This document shows, piece by piece, positions 48,673 through 59,580 of a DNA stretch of 64,000 nucleotides; position 1 is the first letter of the stretch, and every line of letters starts with the position of its first letter. A model generated the notes under the pieces. It had not been told where the DNA came from. It saw only the letters and a list, made by a program, of their open reading frames with translations, and did no database searches. Origin of the DNA: Volvox africanus (Eukaryota > Chlorophyta > Chlorophyceae > Chlamydomonadales > Volvocaceae); NCBI GenBank assembly GCA_030268105.1, contig BSDZ01000008.1:3844001-3908000 (forward strand), read 5' to 3'. A program made the position numbers and the translations under genes.

Positions 48673-49450
48673 CTGTGCAAGACAAGAAGCATGGCCAGAT
48701 GGATTAACGCGGCATGGTGTTTTGGATGCTGGAACGACCTGTGCTGTGCAGCACAGAGAGTTTCCTGCCGTTCCCTACCGTTACTCTTGCAAAGACGCAT
48801 GAGTGGCACAAATGATACCGTTCTGCGATTCCGCGCCCCCCAAAGAACAAGACGGGTTTGAGGTTGTCAAGGCGTATCCATCTTTGCCAATAAGCAGGCA
48901 CGTTGCCATCTCCTTCCTAATGAGATGATACCAGATATCTAATATTTTGTCCCATCGCTGTGCGGATCCCCTTTTGCCTCACCTTGTTCCCAGTGTGGAA
49001 TTGGTCAAGTCGCCAGCATCCCCATCGGGAGCTGACGAGGCCGGGATGGAGGAGCACACTTGCGCATTCCCACGAGCGTGCCATGCATATGAAGTGGTAT
49101 GTATCAGTGTATACCGGGCCACTGGCTTCGCCACCCATGCCCCCGAAGCATGCCCATGTATAATCACGCGGCTTTGCATCATCGCAAAGGAATGTGAACG
49201 AATTTTTAAACTCACATGAAAAGAGGTGAGGGATATCAGGTATAATTGAACCCATGAGCTTGCGTACGTCTTGGTACGTCAAGCTGGCCTAGAGCGCCAT
49301 GACTTTTACAGGATAACAGCATTAAAGATATTTCATCAGCACTAGAGTTAAAGACTGTCTGATACATTTATTTTGCTTCTTGGGGCAATAAAAGGCTCCT
49401 ATTCAACCGTCGATCTAAAGCGCCGGGAGAATATTGCATTAAGTTTCGAT
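48673..49450. other. Divergent region between the membrane-protein gene and the DJ-1 gene
   Basis: It should contain the missing 5' exon(s) of the minus gene. An ATG at 49255 followed by a GTGAGT donor is a candidate. It should also hold the promoter of the DJ-1-like gene. No separate gene is supported. Confidence 0.4.
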
Positions 49451-51893
49451 ATGGCAAAGAACATCTTAATTGTTTGTACTTCCTGGGATAAGCTTGGCAA
49501 TACGGATGAGCCGACTGGATGCTGGTAAATGCGTTGTGATTGCGTCCCGGAGTTGCGTGTTCGACATCAGGGAACATTTCGTTACCAAATCCCCAGGGCT
49601 GAGGAGGTTGTTGCGCCTTATTACATTTGGAAGAAACATGGCTATAACGTTACTATTGCTTCTGTAAAGGGAGGTGAAGTCCCCATGGACGAGGCCAGCC
49701 TTAACCCTCCTTATCTCACGAAAGAGGTAAGGAGTGCGTCCTATCCTGCTCTAAACTTTTTATGGTGTTCAGTAGCACATGCTTGGCATCGCGCAGCGTT
49801 ATGTGCTCCGTAGTTCCGAAGTCAGTGATTGATTGGCTCTAAGCATGGGTCGAGTTGATATTTTTAGCAAACAATGCAGTGTGTGCTGTCTGTACTGATC
49901 TTCACCCTTGGCTGGGCTGAGCACACACTTCGACACTTATGTGACTTGGCGCGATTACACGACGCTCCAGATTGGAAGGTTGATTGGCCCTGCATGCTCT
50001 CAACTTGATTCATCCTTCTTTTTGTTGCAGGTTGAAGATTTCTTGCTAGATGGTGAGCTGGCGGTCCTGTATATGCCGTACCGTGTGTGCCGCCACCGCA
50101 GCAAACCATTTGTTCTCTAATCCACGCGAGAGGAGCAACCGGATTACAAGCTGTCATTGGAAGCATATGCTCTTCAGACCTTCACGTTCAGGTCTCGGGC
50201 AAAAGCGAAGTTGTAACCCTGCCTTGAGCGCTTTGCGAAAGTCGGCAGTTTTATCGCGCCATGAACGATGTTGATCATTGCATTTCAGCCTGAATGCCTT
50301 GCTTAGCCCGGCCTATGTCTGCATGGTCTGGTACTCGGTGAAACCATCCTCACGCCGACGTGATCAATGCAGACGAGGCTATGAAGGGTTTGATGGAGTC
50401 AGTACCCCTGTCAAGTGTCACGGGGAAGGAATATGACGCGGTCTTCCTGCCGGGCGGCCACGGAACTTGCTGGGATTTCCCAGGTGAGGACTTTGTTCTA
50501 TCCTGAACATCTGAAGGTCGCACGGCCTTGGGGTCAGGCTTGTTGAGTATATAACAATATACCATGACGGATATCCCACAACTTGCCACGTTTTTTTTAA
50601 TCAGCATCCACGTCCCGTCATCTGATTATGCTCTACAGATAATGCGGAGCTGGTTGCCCTCTTGTCACACTTTGTCGAGTATAATAAGGTCATATCTGCG
50701 GTCTGCCACGGACCCATGGGTCTGGTTAACGTGAAAGGGACGGATGGGCAGCCGCTGGTGGCAGGAAAGAAGGTACGTGGAACGGTGGAAGCTAGGCTAT
50801 TGCGCAGCCTACATATGCGCGCTCACATGAATGCCAACAGGGTGGAGCGGATTGCTTCCTGGAAAAGGGTAGAGGATATGGCCATTAGTAGGCAGAGGCG
50901 CGAGATGATAGGAGGTCATGAGTAATCCAGGTGTCGTCAATTGCGTCCACGCGCGCACAGAATTGCCTCGGAAGGCACCATATGCTGTGTATGTGAATGG
51001 CTGGCCGGTGCTGATGCCCATCTACCATAGGAGGCGAAGTCCATGTGGTTTGCGTCTCTGGTCCTCCCAGGTGACTTGCTTTAGCGATGCGGAGGAGTTT
51101 GCGGTTGCCAAGGAGAACGTGGTGCCCTTCATGCTGGAGACCCGCCTCAAGGAGCTGGGGGCGTTGTATGAGTGCGGCCCGGAGAAGTGGGCGCCTTATG
51201 CATTGAGGGATGGCAACCTTGTCACCGGTGAGAGCCCCATGGCCGGAGTTGTCGGATTGACCTAAGCGGGGGCTGACCTCGCATGACCCGATTGCAATGA
51301 GCTGGGTTACCCAAGCTCGGCAACCAGACGCATCTGCCCCTGTATACGTCTATTTAAGCCCGCCCCTTATTCCCGCCCCACCATTACCTTTCGTCTCTTG
51401 TGCAAAGTGTGCTTCTAGCAACCAGGACACTCAGGAGGTTGTCCCAGCATGGGATTGCCGTTCCCGACCCTACGCCGCATGATATATCCACAACCACCCG
51501 TTACGGCCTACATGAGCGGATCACGCTCACTATTTTCTTTCTATGAATTTCGGTACAGATCGCCCGCCGTGACCGTTATCACCCTGTCTCGCATGGGAAG
51601 CCTGCTTAAAGTTTTGTGGGTACTTAAGCAGCAGTCCTACCCCACCATTATTAGAATCATAGCAGTCCTACCCCACCATAGGCTCCGCTCACCAGGAGGC
51701 CGGGGTTAGCTTCAGCTTCCTACAGACAACGTAAACAACATCGCTGCTTTATGCAGTGCTCGCTTTCTGATGCACCGCAGCTTGATTCCTGTTTCTAGCG
51801 TGTTTTTTCTGCCATGACCCTCTTTCAGGTCAAAACCCTGCAAGCTCCGCCCGTGTGGCGGATTTGGTTGTGGATGCGCTCACGTTGCAATGA
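49451..51893 (+). CDS. DJ-1/PfpI superfamily protein, Hsp31-like (7 exons)
   Basis: Exons 49451-49524, 49597-49726, 50031-50052, 50373-50483, 50639-50772, 51071-51227 and 51829-51893 give 693 nt and 230 residues, all in phase. The start MAKNILIVCTSWDKLGNTDE opens with the family's first beta strand. PTGCWAEEVVAPYYIWKKHG carries the Glu (Glu28) of the Hsp31 triad. YDAVFLPGGHGTCWDFP and ISAVCHGPMGLVNVKGTDGQ give the nucleophile elbow with Cys135 and His136. VTGQNPASSARVADL is the typical C-terminal block. Yeast Hsp31 and related proteins act as glutathione-independent methylglyoxal glyoxalases and stress chaperones, so carbonyl detoxification is the likely role. No targeting peptide is visible, so it is probably cytosolic. 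Exon 3 is only 22 nt. The last exon sits 601 bp downstream of exon 6, and its acceptor and phase fit exactly. Confidence 0.92.
51630..51679. repeat. 19-bp direct repeat in the last DJ-1 intron
   Basis: AGCAGTCCTACCCCACCAT occurs at 51630-51648 and 51661-51679, 31 bp apart start to start. Confidence 0.9.
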
Positions 51894-51935
51894 CTGCCGC
51901 GCGCTGCTGCAGCCGCGCGCCAGCCAGGTGCGCCG

Positions 51936-52406
51936 ATGGCCCCGCACACAGATCCATGGGCGGGCGCTGTCAACCCTGCTGGTGATTTCGCCGTTGGTGC
52001 CCATGGCGGCTGCGGTCTGGACAGCGGCTTTGCGCGAATGATGTATGCACTGAATACCACGACGGCGGCAAAAGCCGCTGTGAAGGCAGCCGCCACGACA
52101 GCGACAGTGGCTATGTCGGCGCCAACGTACCCGCCCACAGCTGTTTCCAGCAAGTATGGGATTCGGCCGGTATCGGACCAAGCGCAGGGTTGGGATTACG
52201 GCCCATATGGCTGCGGCGGCCATCCGATTGGTGCGCAGGATGGCGCAGCTCCAGCCGTCTGGAATGCGGATAACAGTATCGGATTTGGTGCCGCCGAAAG
52301 TAGGACTGACATCTTTGCTGGGCCAGGTACTCGTGGCGTTCATTTTAGGACACAGAATTCAGTTCCGGGGGCGCGGGAGGGGCAGTTTTGGAACACTCAG
52401 GTATGA
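51936..52406 (+). CDS. 156-codon ORF directly after the DJ-1 gene, doubtful
   Basis: An ATG frame begins 43 bp after the DJ-1 stop on the same strand and ends at 52406. It is Ala/Thr-rich, then Gly-rich (WDYGPYGCGGHPIGAQDG). No family is recognised. Because a TGTAA motif at 52443 would be the DJ-1 polyadenylation signal, this frame most likely lies inside the DJ-1 3' UTR, whose GC-rich composition keeps it open. The overlapping minus frame (51830-52153) has a hydrophobic Ala/Val stretch and is no better supported. Confidence 0.2.
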   Translation: MAPHTDPWAGAVNPAGDFAVGAHGGCGLDSGFARMMYALNTTTAAKAAVKAAATTATVAMSAPTYPPTAVSSKYGIRPVSDQAQGWDYGPYGCGGHPIGAQDGAAPAVWNADNSIGFGAAESRTDIFAGPGTRGVHFRTQNSVPGAREGQFWNTQV

Positions 52407-52442
52407 CCAGGGCCTGGAGACGACTCACTAGAGATGATGGGA

Positions 52443-52447
52443 TGTAA
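52443..52447 (+). terminator. Possible UGUAA polyadenylation signal of the DJ-1 gene
   Basis: TGTAA 550 bp after the DJ-1 stop, a usual 3' UTR length in these algae. Confidence 0.4.
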
Positions 52448-53824
52448 GGAAATTTCCATCTGTTAACATGGTGCGCGTTGCATGGTATGATTATAAGGTT
52501 TCCCACGGTTTTGAACAGGCACCAGTTCCGTAACCCACATCGGATGTTGCAGCTAGGGTTCAATGTGCATACTGATTTATTGAACCCAGGCACAGAGACG
52601 TGGTCGTGATGCTGGTTGCAGCAGTAATAGTGCGAAGTGGCTTTGAGCTGAGCTACAGATATGCCAAAGATCCATATCTCCTCCCGGCGTAATGAATGCA
52701 GTCCACCCTACTTAAATGGGGCTATATATTTCCGGGTTTAGGTCCCTTGGAGCGCGATTTACTTCTGTAATATTTGTCGTTGCGCCATTAATGCAGTCAT
52801 TCTTCATGCACGTGCCCTCGGAGACGAGAAGCTTCCTCGTTTCTCATAAGTATGAATGCCACCTAGGGTCGCCTTCCAGTTCAAGGGGTCTTATGATTTT
52901 TTGGAACGAACGAACGACATGTGTAGAATAACTTCCTCACATTTGTCATGACAGATTCCGCCTGGAATCGGTAATCGGTAAGGAAACCCCGTTTGAACCT
53001 GGGACATAAACTCGACATCGCATTATATTTACTTTGGATGTTATCCAATCACACATTAAAATGGAAAGTATACCTTAAGTAGGATTATGTGTACAACGAC
53101 TGAATAATGCGTGCCAAGGATGGGCACAATTGTCCATCGATGTTCACATGCTCGATCAACCTAAACCAACTCCCTTGCGATCATCCCTTGAGATGGAAGG
53201 GAAAAGTAACCATCGAGAGAAGAGAGATATCAATAGAAATGCCCACGTCGTGCCCCTTGATGTGCTACAGTCAGTGATTGCTACATGTAGTGAGATTCCC
53301 AACGCGCAGCCCCCATACGCTCCTGACTGCAAAGTTATTTTATAACCGTGCGCAGTGTCAGCATTAGTGTACATCCCCGACAACCAGATTCCCTACTAAC
53401 AACTTGAATGTCAAAGAAGACCACACAACCCTAAGAATGTTGATCTTCTTGCTCTCTGCCACATCCTTTATCGTCCCGCTGGGGGGGGTAAATGTGCGAT
53501 GCACCATACATTTAAGGCTTCCTGGGGTCATGCAAGCTCCACCGCGGCACCTTTAACTAACTTGCCGACTCATATAACCTGCGAAGCATCAACATGACGT
53601 CTATCTGCCGTATGTCCTCTGTATTATCGTACACCATTGTACTGGGCACCGTCCTCATTAACCTAATGCGCATCTGGTAATTCAGAACAACATGCCTAAC
53701 GCACACGGCTCAATTAACATCAACAACACATTAATTGCTGACTCCCAAAATTGTTCCTCTAGCTATTTGATCACAACAACCATGTATTTGGGTCATCTAC
53801 GTCTCAAACAATTCAACGGCAGAT
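52448..53824. other. AT-rich intergenic region before the pherophorin gene 3' end
   Basis: No supported gene. A 72-codon plus frame at 53130-53345 has no recognisable motif. A poly-G run lies at 53481-53488. Confidence 0.5.
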
Positions 53825-55396
53825 CTACAGTGGCGGCGAAGATGAATTCTGCGGCGGCGGTGGTGGGCGAATCCTGGGAGGGCGTGTGGGTTGTTGCCAC
53901 GGGAGAGCAGGACGCGGATGCTGATGAGGGGTTGGGGGGGGAGGATGAGGTGTTCGCGGGGCCCGAGAGGGCAGTGGCGACGAACGGAGCGGGATGGGAG
54001 ACCGCAGGGCCACCAGGGACTTGGCTTTCGTGGGCGGCTTTGAAGACGGTGTTGCAGGATTCCCTGGCTCCAGGACTGGTAAACTACATCCCTTGTCAGC
54101 TGAGCAGGGCTGGGGTCCATGCGGAACGCATGGGCAGTGAAACACTCCGAGGCGAGCCAGCGGCCACTGCATGTAAACGCCAGAATCATTGCACCCACCC
54201 CAGTCCCATGCGAGGAAGTAGTCCCCTCCTCCTCCTTCTGTGGGAAGGCGTATTCGGACCACCAGGATCAGATTGAGGTCAACACACGACCGCAGTCCAA
54301 GAGCCTTCAAATCTGCCAGCGGTAACAGGATGCTCAAGTTGCTGATGGGTGTACCCAGGAGTAGCTGAGGTGAAGCACGCGAGTTGGAAGGGACTCCGAT
54401 GCAGGTGTCAGTACCCATGCTATCGTTCCTGTACGTCACAGTCTGATTATAGGTTTGGTCGATGAATATCTCCCAGTATACCTGGGTCTTCGCTGGCAGG
54501 TCAAGCAGCACGTCCAGGATCATTGCGTCAGGGTAGCCGTGTTTCATGGACAGCCGGGCGACGGAGCTCAGGACGCTCAGGTTCTTTGACATGAAGTCCC
54601 GGGACATTATGGCGCCGGCTGGGTCGTACAAGACATCACCCGTAATGCTGGAAACAGGCACACCATTACGCAGGACGTTGAAGCTGTCACTGCAGGGTAG
54701 CGGAGGCAGTGGTGGGGGTGGAGATGGCGGGGCCGGGGGCGAGGGTGGAGAGGGCGGCAGCGGTGGAGGCGAGCAAGGGCAGTAGTTCAAGGAGAAGGAT
54801 GCGAAGTTGAGCATGGGACCGGAGCAGTCGGTAATCTGGGTCCATGAGATATACTGGGTGTAGAGAGTCCAGGTAGGTTCCAGCTCACCAATCAACTGAA
54901 ACGACTCGAGGCGTGCAACAAAAATGAAGCTAGATTCCGCACACAGCTTGAGGCCGGCACGCTGAAGCTCCGTCCCACTGAACGTAACATTGAAAGAAAC
55001 TGCGTCCAGGGGTAAAACCACACTGAATGGCATTACAGGCTCTTTACAGGCCCAGAAGCCGTCATTCCGTTGGTCTCCAATCCATATATAGGATGCCCTG
55101 ATGAAGTCCACCTCGCTGACCAAGTCCCAGGAAACTTTGGGAGGGGCAGGTGGGCTGTGCGGAAGACCCTGGTTGTATGTGTTGGCAAAATTGACCCGGA
55201 CCGTGACGTCCCCTCGTTGGGGACTGTTGACAAATATGGTTGCGGTACCTGGACTTCCAGCGATGTAGATATCCGTCAGTGGGCCCGAAAGGAAGGGGCT
55301 GTTATCAGGGAACGAGACCCGCTCCGATGCCAGACAGTCCGTGGTAGCTATTACACCCCCTCTGGTTGCCATCAGAAGTAGAAGCAGCAGTTTCAT
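53825..55396 (-). CDS. Pherophorin-type extracellular-matrix glycoprotein
   Basis: A single uninterrupted frame of 523 residues. ATG 55396 was chosen because MKLLLLLLMATRGGVIA is a clean signal peptide. An upstream in-frame ATG at 55477 would add 27 residues before it. Residues 20-208 form a first pherophorin-like globular half ending ASFSLNYCPC. Residues 209-234 are a Pro-rich rod (PPPLPPSPPSPPAPPSPPPP). Residues 235-425 form the second half (CSDSFNVLRNGVPVSS...) ending VFHCPCVPHG. The F.xCpC ends match the conserved Cys motif of the family. N-glycosylation sites are visible, for example NVTF, NLSV, NQTV and NDSM. Pherophorins build the cell wall or extracellular matrix of volvocine algae, with hydroxylated, glycosylated rods. 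Unusually, about 95 residues follow the second half, ending in a basic, Pro-rich tail (PHPPPPTPHQHPRP...). I see no intron, though an in-frame intron in the tail is possible. Confidence 0.88.
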   Translation of the reverse strand: MKLLLLLLMATRGGVIATTDCLASERVSFPDNSPFLSGPLTDIYIAGSPGTATIFVNSPQRGDVTVRVNFANTYNQGLPHSPPAPPKVSWDLVSEVDFIRASYIWIGDQRNDGFWACKEPVMPFSVVLPLDAVSFNVTFSGTELQRAGLKLCAESSFIFVARLESFQLIGELEPTWTLYTQYISWTQITDCSGPMLNFASFSLNYCPCSPPPLPPSPPSPPAPPSPPPPLPPLPCSDSFNVLRNGVPVSSITGDVLYDPAGAIMSRDFMSKNLSVLSSVARLSMKHGYPDAMILDVLLDLPAKTQVYWEIFIDQTYNQTVTYRNDSMGTDTCIGVPSNSRASPQLLLGTPISNLSILLPLADLKALGLRSCVDLNLILVVRIRLPTEGGGGDYFLAWDWGGCNDSGVYMQWPLARLGVFHCPCVPHGPQPCSADKGCSLPVLEPGNPATPSSKPPTKAKSLVALRSPIPLRSSPLPSRAPRTPHPPPPTPHQHPRPALPWQQPTRPPRIRPPPPPQNSSSPPL

Positions 55397-55477
55397 ACTC
55401 TTCGACAAATGTTTGTCGAAATCGGTCTTCGGCGTGTCACAAACGCACATTGGAGGGCCCAGGGCTGGGTTTAGCAT

Positions 55478-56290
55478 ATGATGAATGGCTTTACCTGCCT
55501 GAAAGCGGACTGTTCAAGTGCCAGACCGTCTTATCCGCACACAATCAGCAATAAAAGCTAACTATATAGTTGTAGGTATATGATTTGTGGGCTTTTGGCG
55601 CCGGACGGTGAATTTCTCCGTGGGCAAGCGCAGCCCGTCGCAACCCCCGCGACGCTCCGACCGCAAGGTATTTAAATACCAAGAATATATATCTTAAAAT
55701 CAATCTTTGTGATATAAAAGCTAGCATACTGGGACATTATGTAGGATATCAGATGCCAGCGCTTGATCGTAAAAAATGAATAGGGCGGCGTACGACAGCT
55801 GTCCATCACGCGATTTGTTCCATATTACAAATTAAATTATCACTTGTTTTTAAGTTTTTATATTCAGTACAATAATAGGCTACGTGCAGCTGACAGTGTT
55901 ATAACCTGTAATTACAACCCGTTCGCCATGCCTGGCCGAGGAAAGGCAATATCGATTTTTGAAAGAATTCCAATATATTTTATGGTTTAGAGAGTATGAA
56001 ATATATATTTTATGCATGAAATGCTACGTAAGGGGTGGGTTCAAGGTTACCATGAGTGCTACAAAAAGTAGACCTAACATCATAATTTGTGACACTGTTA
56101 TTTGCATGAAAATTATAAGCGAATATGATTATTTGAAACTGTTCTTCTTGCCACCGAGAATGCTGTAAAACTTGGTCTTACTTCATAATAACCCAGCTGC
56201 TTAATCGTTACTGCATCATGTGCGAGCTGACTTACATCGGCATTCTTGTCCTTTCAATCTTCATGCAGCATAGCGAAATTTCATGGGTTG
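55478..56290. other. AT-rich upstream region of the pherophorin gene
   Basis: Contains the promoter of the minus-strand pherophorin gene. No gene, repeat or clear TATA element was identified with confidence. Confidence 0.45.
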
Positions 56291-56317
56291 TGGGTCCAGG
56301 TATTCCCCCTGCGTGCC

Positions 56318-56920
56318 TTATGTCAGGGATAGGTCCGAGGCGTGGAAATCCTTCCTATGGCTATCCAAAGGCCCGGCAGGGCCCAGCATGACCTGGTATC
56401 TACTATTGATGCGCATCGCGTTCTTCTGCTGTTGTTGGAACATTAGCGCAAGTGAACGGAGCAGTAGCGAATCAGGAGCTTGCGCGTGGTGCTCCAAGAC
56501 ACTCCGACGATGACACTTATTATTAGAATCCAGGAACGGTATGGATTTGCAGTTCACAGACTTGGTTTTGTGCATGCATTTGAGTCCTGGGCTATCATCA
56601 GGAAACAGACACTATTTGTTAGGAAACGGGCATCTGCGCAGCCGCTTCCCCCTGCCTCAAGTAACGTGTCCAGAGCAGCAAGCAGCAGACCCTGCCTTGA
56701 GCAGTGATTTAACGCAGGCCTCTACAAGCTGCCTGGTGTGTTAACGCCCTCCTCTATCTCTCCCCCCATTGCTACGCTGCGTGCTGCACGCACCGTCACG
56801 CACCCGCCGTTGCTTAACCTACATGTATGCTCAGAAGTGCAAAACCTATATGGATGAACCGGAGGTGTTGTCAGTTTACAAGTCGTTGATGGAAGCACCC
56901 CGCCGAACAAGATGCTTGTG
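56318..56920 (-). other. Possible minus-strand exons, unknown protein
   Basis: Two minus frames look protein-like. One at about 56390-56560 has SVLEHHAQAPDSLLLRSLAL and MFQQQQKNAMRINSRYQ, followed by a possible donor. The other at about 56575-56720 has GLLLAALDTLLEAGGSG and TNSVCFLMIAQDSNACTK. The frames differ, so an intron would be needed between them. No family is recognised and no start or stop is fixed. On the opposite strand, 56830-56900 has an equally protein-like segment (KCKTYMDEPEVLSVYKSLME). I cannot decide which strand is coding, if either. Confidence 0.22.
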
Positions 56921-57105
56921 CAGCCGCAATGTCATGTTGTCTATGCACGGGACCGACCAGGAAATGTAGCAATTGTTTAATTTGCTGTGACTGGATTGGA
57001 TCAGCCATAACTTTGCTTAGAGACTTTAGATGGATAGGATGGGCTGTTGATCTTCCTCCGGGCCAAACCCTCGGGATCTGCCCAGTAAAAGGCAGGCGAA
57101 GGTTT

Positions 57106-57297
57106 CGGCGTGTATTGGATGCTGATATGGTGCTTCGGGAGGAAATATTCAATAAAGTAGAAGAGGCAAAATCAGCTTTAACTAATATTCTGCACAGTTT
57201 TGATTTACCAGATCATTCATTATTAGAAGTAGAAGATAGATTATATGCGATCAGGACGCATGACAAGAAAAACAAAGGTTGTATCGAAGAAGGTTGA
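57106..57297 (+). pseudogene. AT-rich RecN-like fragment, possibly of bacterial (rickettsial-type) origin
   Basis: The frame reads LREEIFNKVEEAKSALTNIL, then HSFDLPDHSLLEVEDRLYAI and RTHDKKNKG before it breaks at 57297. The LEVEDRLYAIR block followed by basic residues resembles the coiled-coil region of bacterial DNA-repair protein RecN as I remember it (L..vEeRL..iR..aRK). Codon use is AT-rich (TTA, AAT, GAT, GAA, AGA, ATA), unlike every algal exon in this window. Both ends are truncated: upstream frame sequence is unrelated and no ATPase motifs are present. Rickettsial endosymbionts and rickettsial genes in the nuclear genome are known in volvocines, which makes transfer plausible. The assignment rests on a short match from memory. 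The alternative is a plain low-complexity chance frame. Confidence 0.35.
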
Positions 57298-57640
57298 GAT
57301 GGTCGATGCTTCAATAAAGTGCGCTTTGACAACCCCGGAAATCTTCGCTCATTAAATGATCAGAGCCAGATTATAGCAATCAAAATTACTGAAGGAAATA
57401 AAGTGTAAAAATGATTTGTATAACCCTTTGTTGCACTTCGATCTTGCCATTCTTTGCTAAAAATATTTCTTCTCTAATTATCGTGGTATACTTGCACATG
57501 TTATTAATCCTTAGTTTGGTTGGTACAAATTATAATACTTACGGATTAATAACGCTCCTAGCTTTTTCTCCTACTTAGCTCTTATCCGTAACTGGGGTTA
57601 TAATACTTAGGGATTAATAACGCTCCTAGCTTTCGTGAAA
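57298..57640. other. AT-rich continuation of the possible bacterial insert
   Basis: A second frame (about 57315-57408) ends LNDQSQIIAIKITEGNKV before TAA. A 56-codon hydrophobic frame begins at ATG 57411 (MICITLCCTSILPFFAKN, then SSLIIVVYLHMLLILSLV). Both use the same AT-rich codons. Neither can be named. Confidence 0.25.
57530..57633. repeat. 36-bp direct repeat
   Basis: Two copies, 57530-57565 and 57598-57633, differ at one base and are 68 bp apart start to start. Each contains GGATTAATAACGCTCCTAGC. Confidence 0.9.
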
Positions 57641-59580
57641 GTGTGTTGCAGTACGTGTATGACTACTACATGGTGAGCCATCGGGAAAACCAATTGCATG
57701 AATGAACAGCCCATTTGTCATGTGCAACCCATACACAAAGTAGATAGGGACAAGCAAGCCTCTCCGGCAAGTTGTCCTAAAGCAATTCGTACTGGTGTAC
57801 GGTGCCCTCTCCCAGGAAAGTCCTGTACTGGGAATGCTGAGTTACGACATCGATCATGCCGGGTACATCAATTGCATGTTGTTTAGTCGCATCGTGTTTC
57901 GGCAGCGAATACGGCTATAGCTTTGTCCCCGTTCGGAAGCTGATGGTCGTGATGTGGTCCTTGTTATATCAAGATAATGATTAGGATGTCTAATCCTGAC
58001 GTTAACTCGCGAGCTCTTTCTTAGGTCATGATACAGCAGTCCCCAACACTTCTTATTCAAGACTGACTGGCGGAATCCCTGAATGACCTCTCAAACAATC
58101 TAACTGGCTGAACCCACCGGACCATCAGCAAGCCGCTTCCCCATCACGCCCCATCGAATCACCCTTTTTCTTTAACGAAGACCACAGTATGAGAAGATTG
58201 CTACACTTCTGGCTCATCCAGACATTGGGCCTGGGGTCCAGGTGTGTCCGGCGTTTATGTCGGTACCCCACGCTAGGTAACGCGGTTGCTTTCTCACATG
58301 ACCTTTTTGCGGTTTTGCAGGACCTGGCAGCATGGCGGCGGTGGGCCTGGAGGTCGCTGTCCCCGCCAGTATCAAGCAGCCACAGCGGCAGTAGCAGCAA
58401 CAACCGATTGCACCATAGAAGAATCAGGTGGTTGAGGTCAAAGCGGCGGTCTCCAGAGTCAGGTGCCATCGATTGGTTGGGTGGTGAGAGCGCATTGTAC
58501 TCTGTGGCACTTATACACACGCGCGCGTGAGACGATTTGCATATGTGTGTGCGTAGGCGCGGGTGAATGGGGTTTGCTAGGTACGGAGGTTAAGCTTTCT
58601 GTTCCGTGATGGCACATAGTGTTCCGAGCACAGCCCCGACTGCCCTATGTCCGCCTGAGAAAATCCACACACACACAGGAGGCGAGGCCTCCCTTCAGTT
58701 TGGTGAGCCTCTCGGCATAACGAGGTGGCACTCACACTACGAGCCTGCGTCTGTGTACATATGAACTTGATACTGATGGGGGACATGTTGGCTGGAACGA
58801 TGGCGGGTTGCTGGTGTCGCCGGCAGCCTGACCGATGCGGATTAAAATTGGTGATTTACTCCTGCGGGATCCTGAGGGCTATTGCAATGGGCATTTCAAG
58901 CGTGGCAGCTTTAGCAGGTGCAGCATCCGGTGCGTCTTGGAACCTGGAAGCTAGTTGCGATCTGTTCGTGATCGTGATTGTATGCAGATCAGGTGTCGCA
59001 TCTGACCCCTGGTGCAGATCATGTGGTTGCAGGGAGCCACAAGTTGTATAACGATATTCAAGACACGAAATCGGCTCCAGCGTACTTGTATGGATATGCA
59101 TTGAAAGCATATTGAACACACGGAGTTGCAGTGTCGCGTTGGTCAAGAGACGGCAAATCTGTCCACAGCAGGTCTCCTGGTCATCCAGGCGGATGTCGTA
59201 CATCATAAAAAAATACCATGTGTCGTCCTGGCCTGGAGCAGGTCAATACGACTGGCTGATTCCCTTCCTTGCCGTCAAAAGGCCAGCATGGCATCTGATG
59301 ATCACCAAAGATTGCCCAACAATATCTGGGCCTGACAGCACAACACAAGCCCAGCCGCTTTGCTTTAAAGAGAAGCGGTATCTGCGCCATGGGTGCCCTC
59401 GGGTGCTCTGGGAAGATTTATTGATACCAGCGCTGTGTGGCATCAGCTGCTAGGACCGCATTCAGCAGCTGCGTGTGAGAGAGCGCGGGGGGGGGGGGAA
59501 CAGAAGGAGCAGACAAGAAGAAGCATCGGGGGTTGATCATTACAGGACCTTACATGTTATGATTTCACCGTTGGTTGGAG
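57641..59580. other. Gene-poor region without supported genes
   Basis: Frames of about 110-130 codons occur on both strands (58125-58520 minus with a Leu-rich hydrophobic segment; 58856-59206 minus; 59112-59453 plus). They overlap and have no recognised domain, so no gene is called. A poly-G run lies at 59489-59498. Confidence 0.4.

Noticed and set aside
51830..52153. Minus-strand frame with a hydrophobic Ala/Val segment, possible membrane protein
   Set aside because: It overlaps the last DJ-1 exon and 3' UTR; the hydrophobic run is the reverse reading of Ala/Thr/Lys-rich codons.
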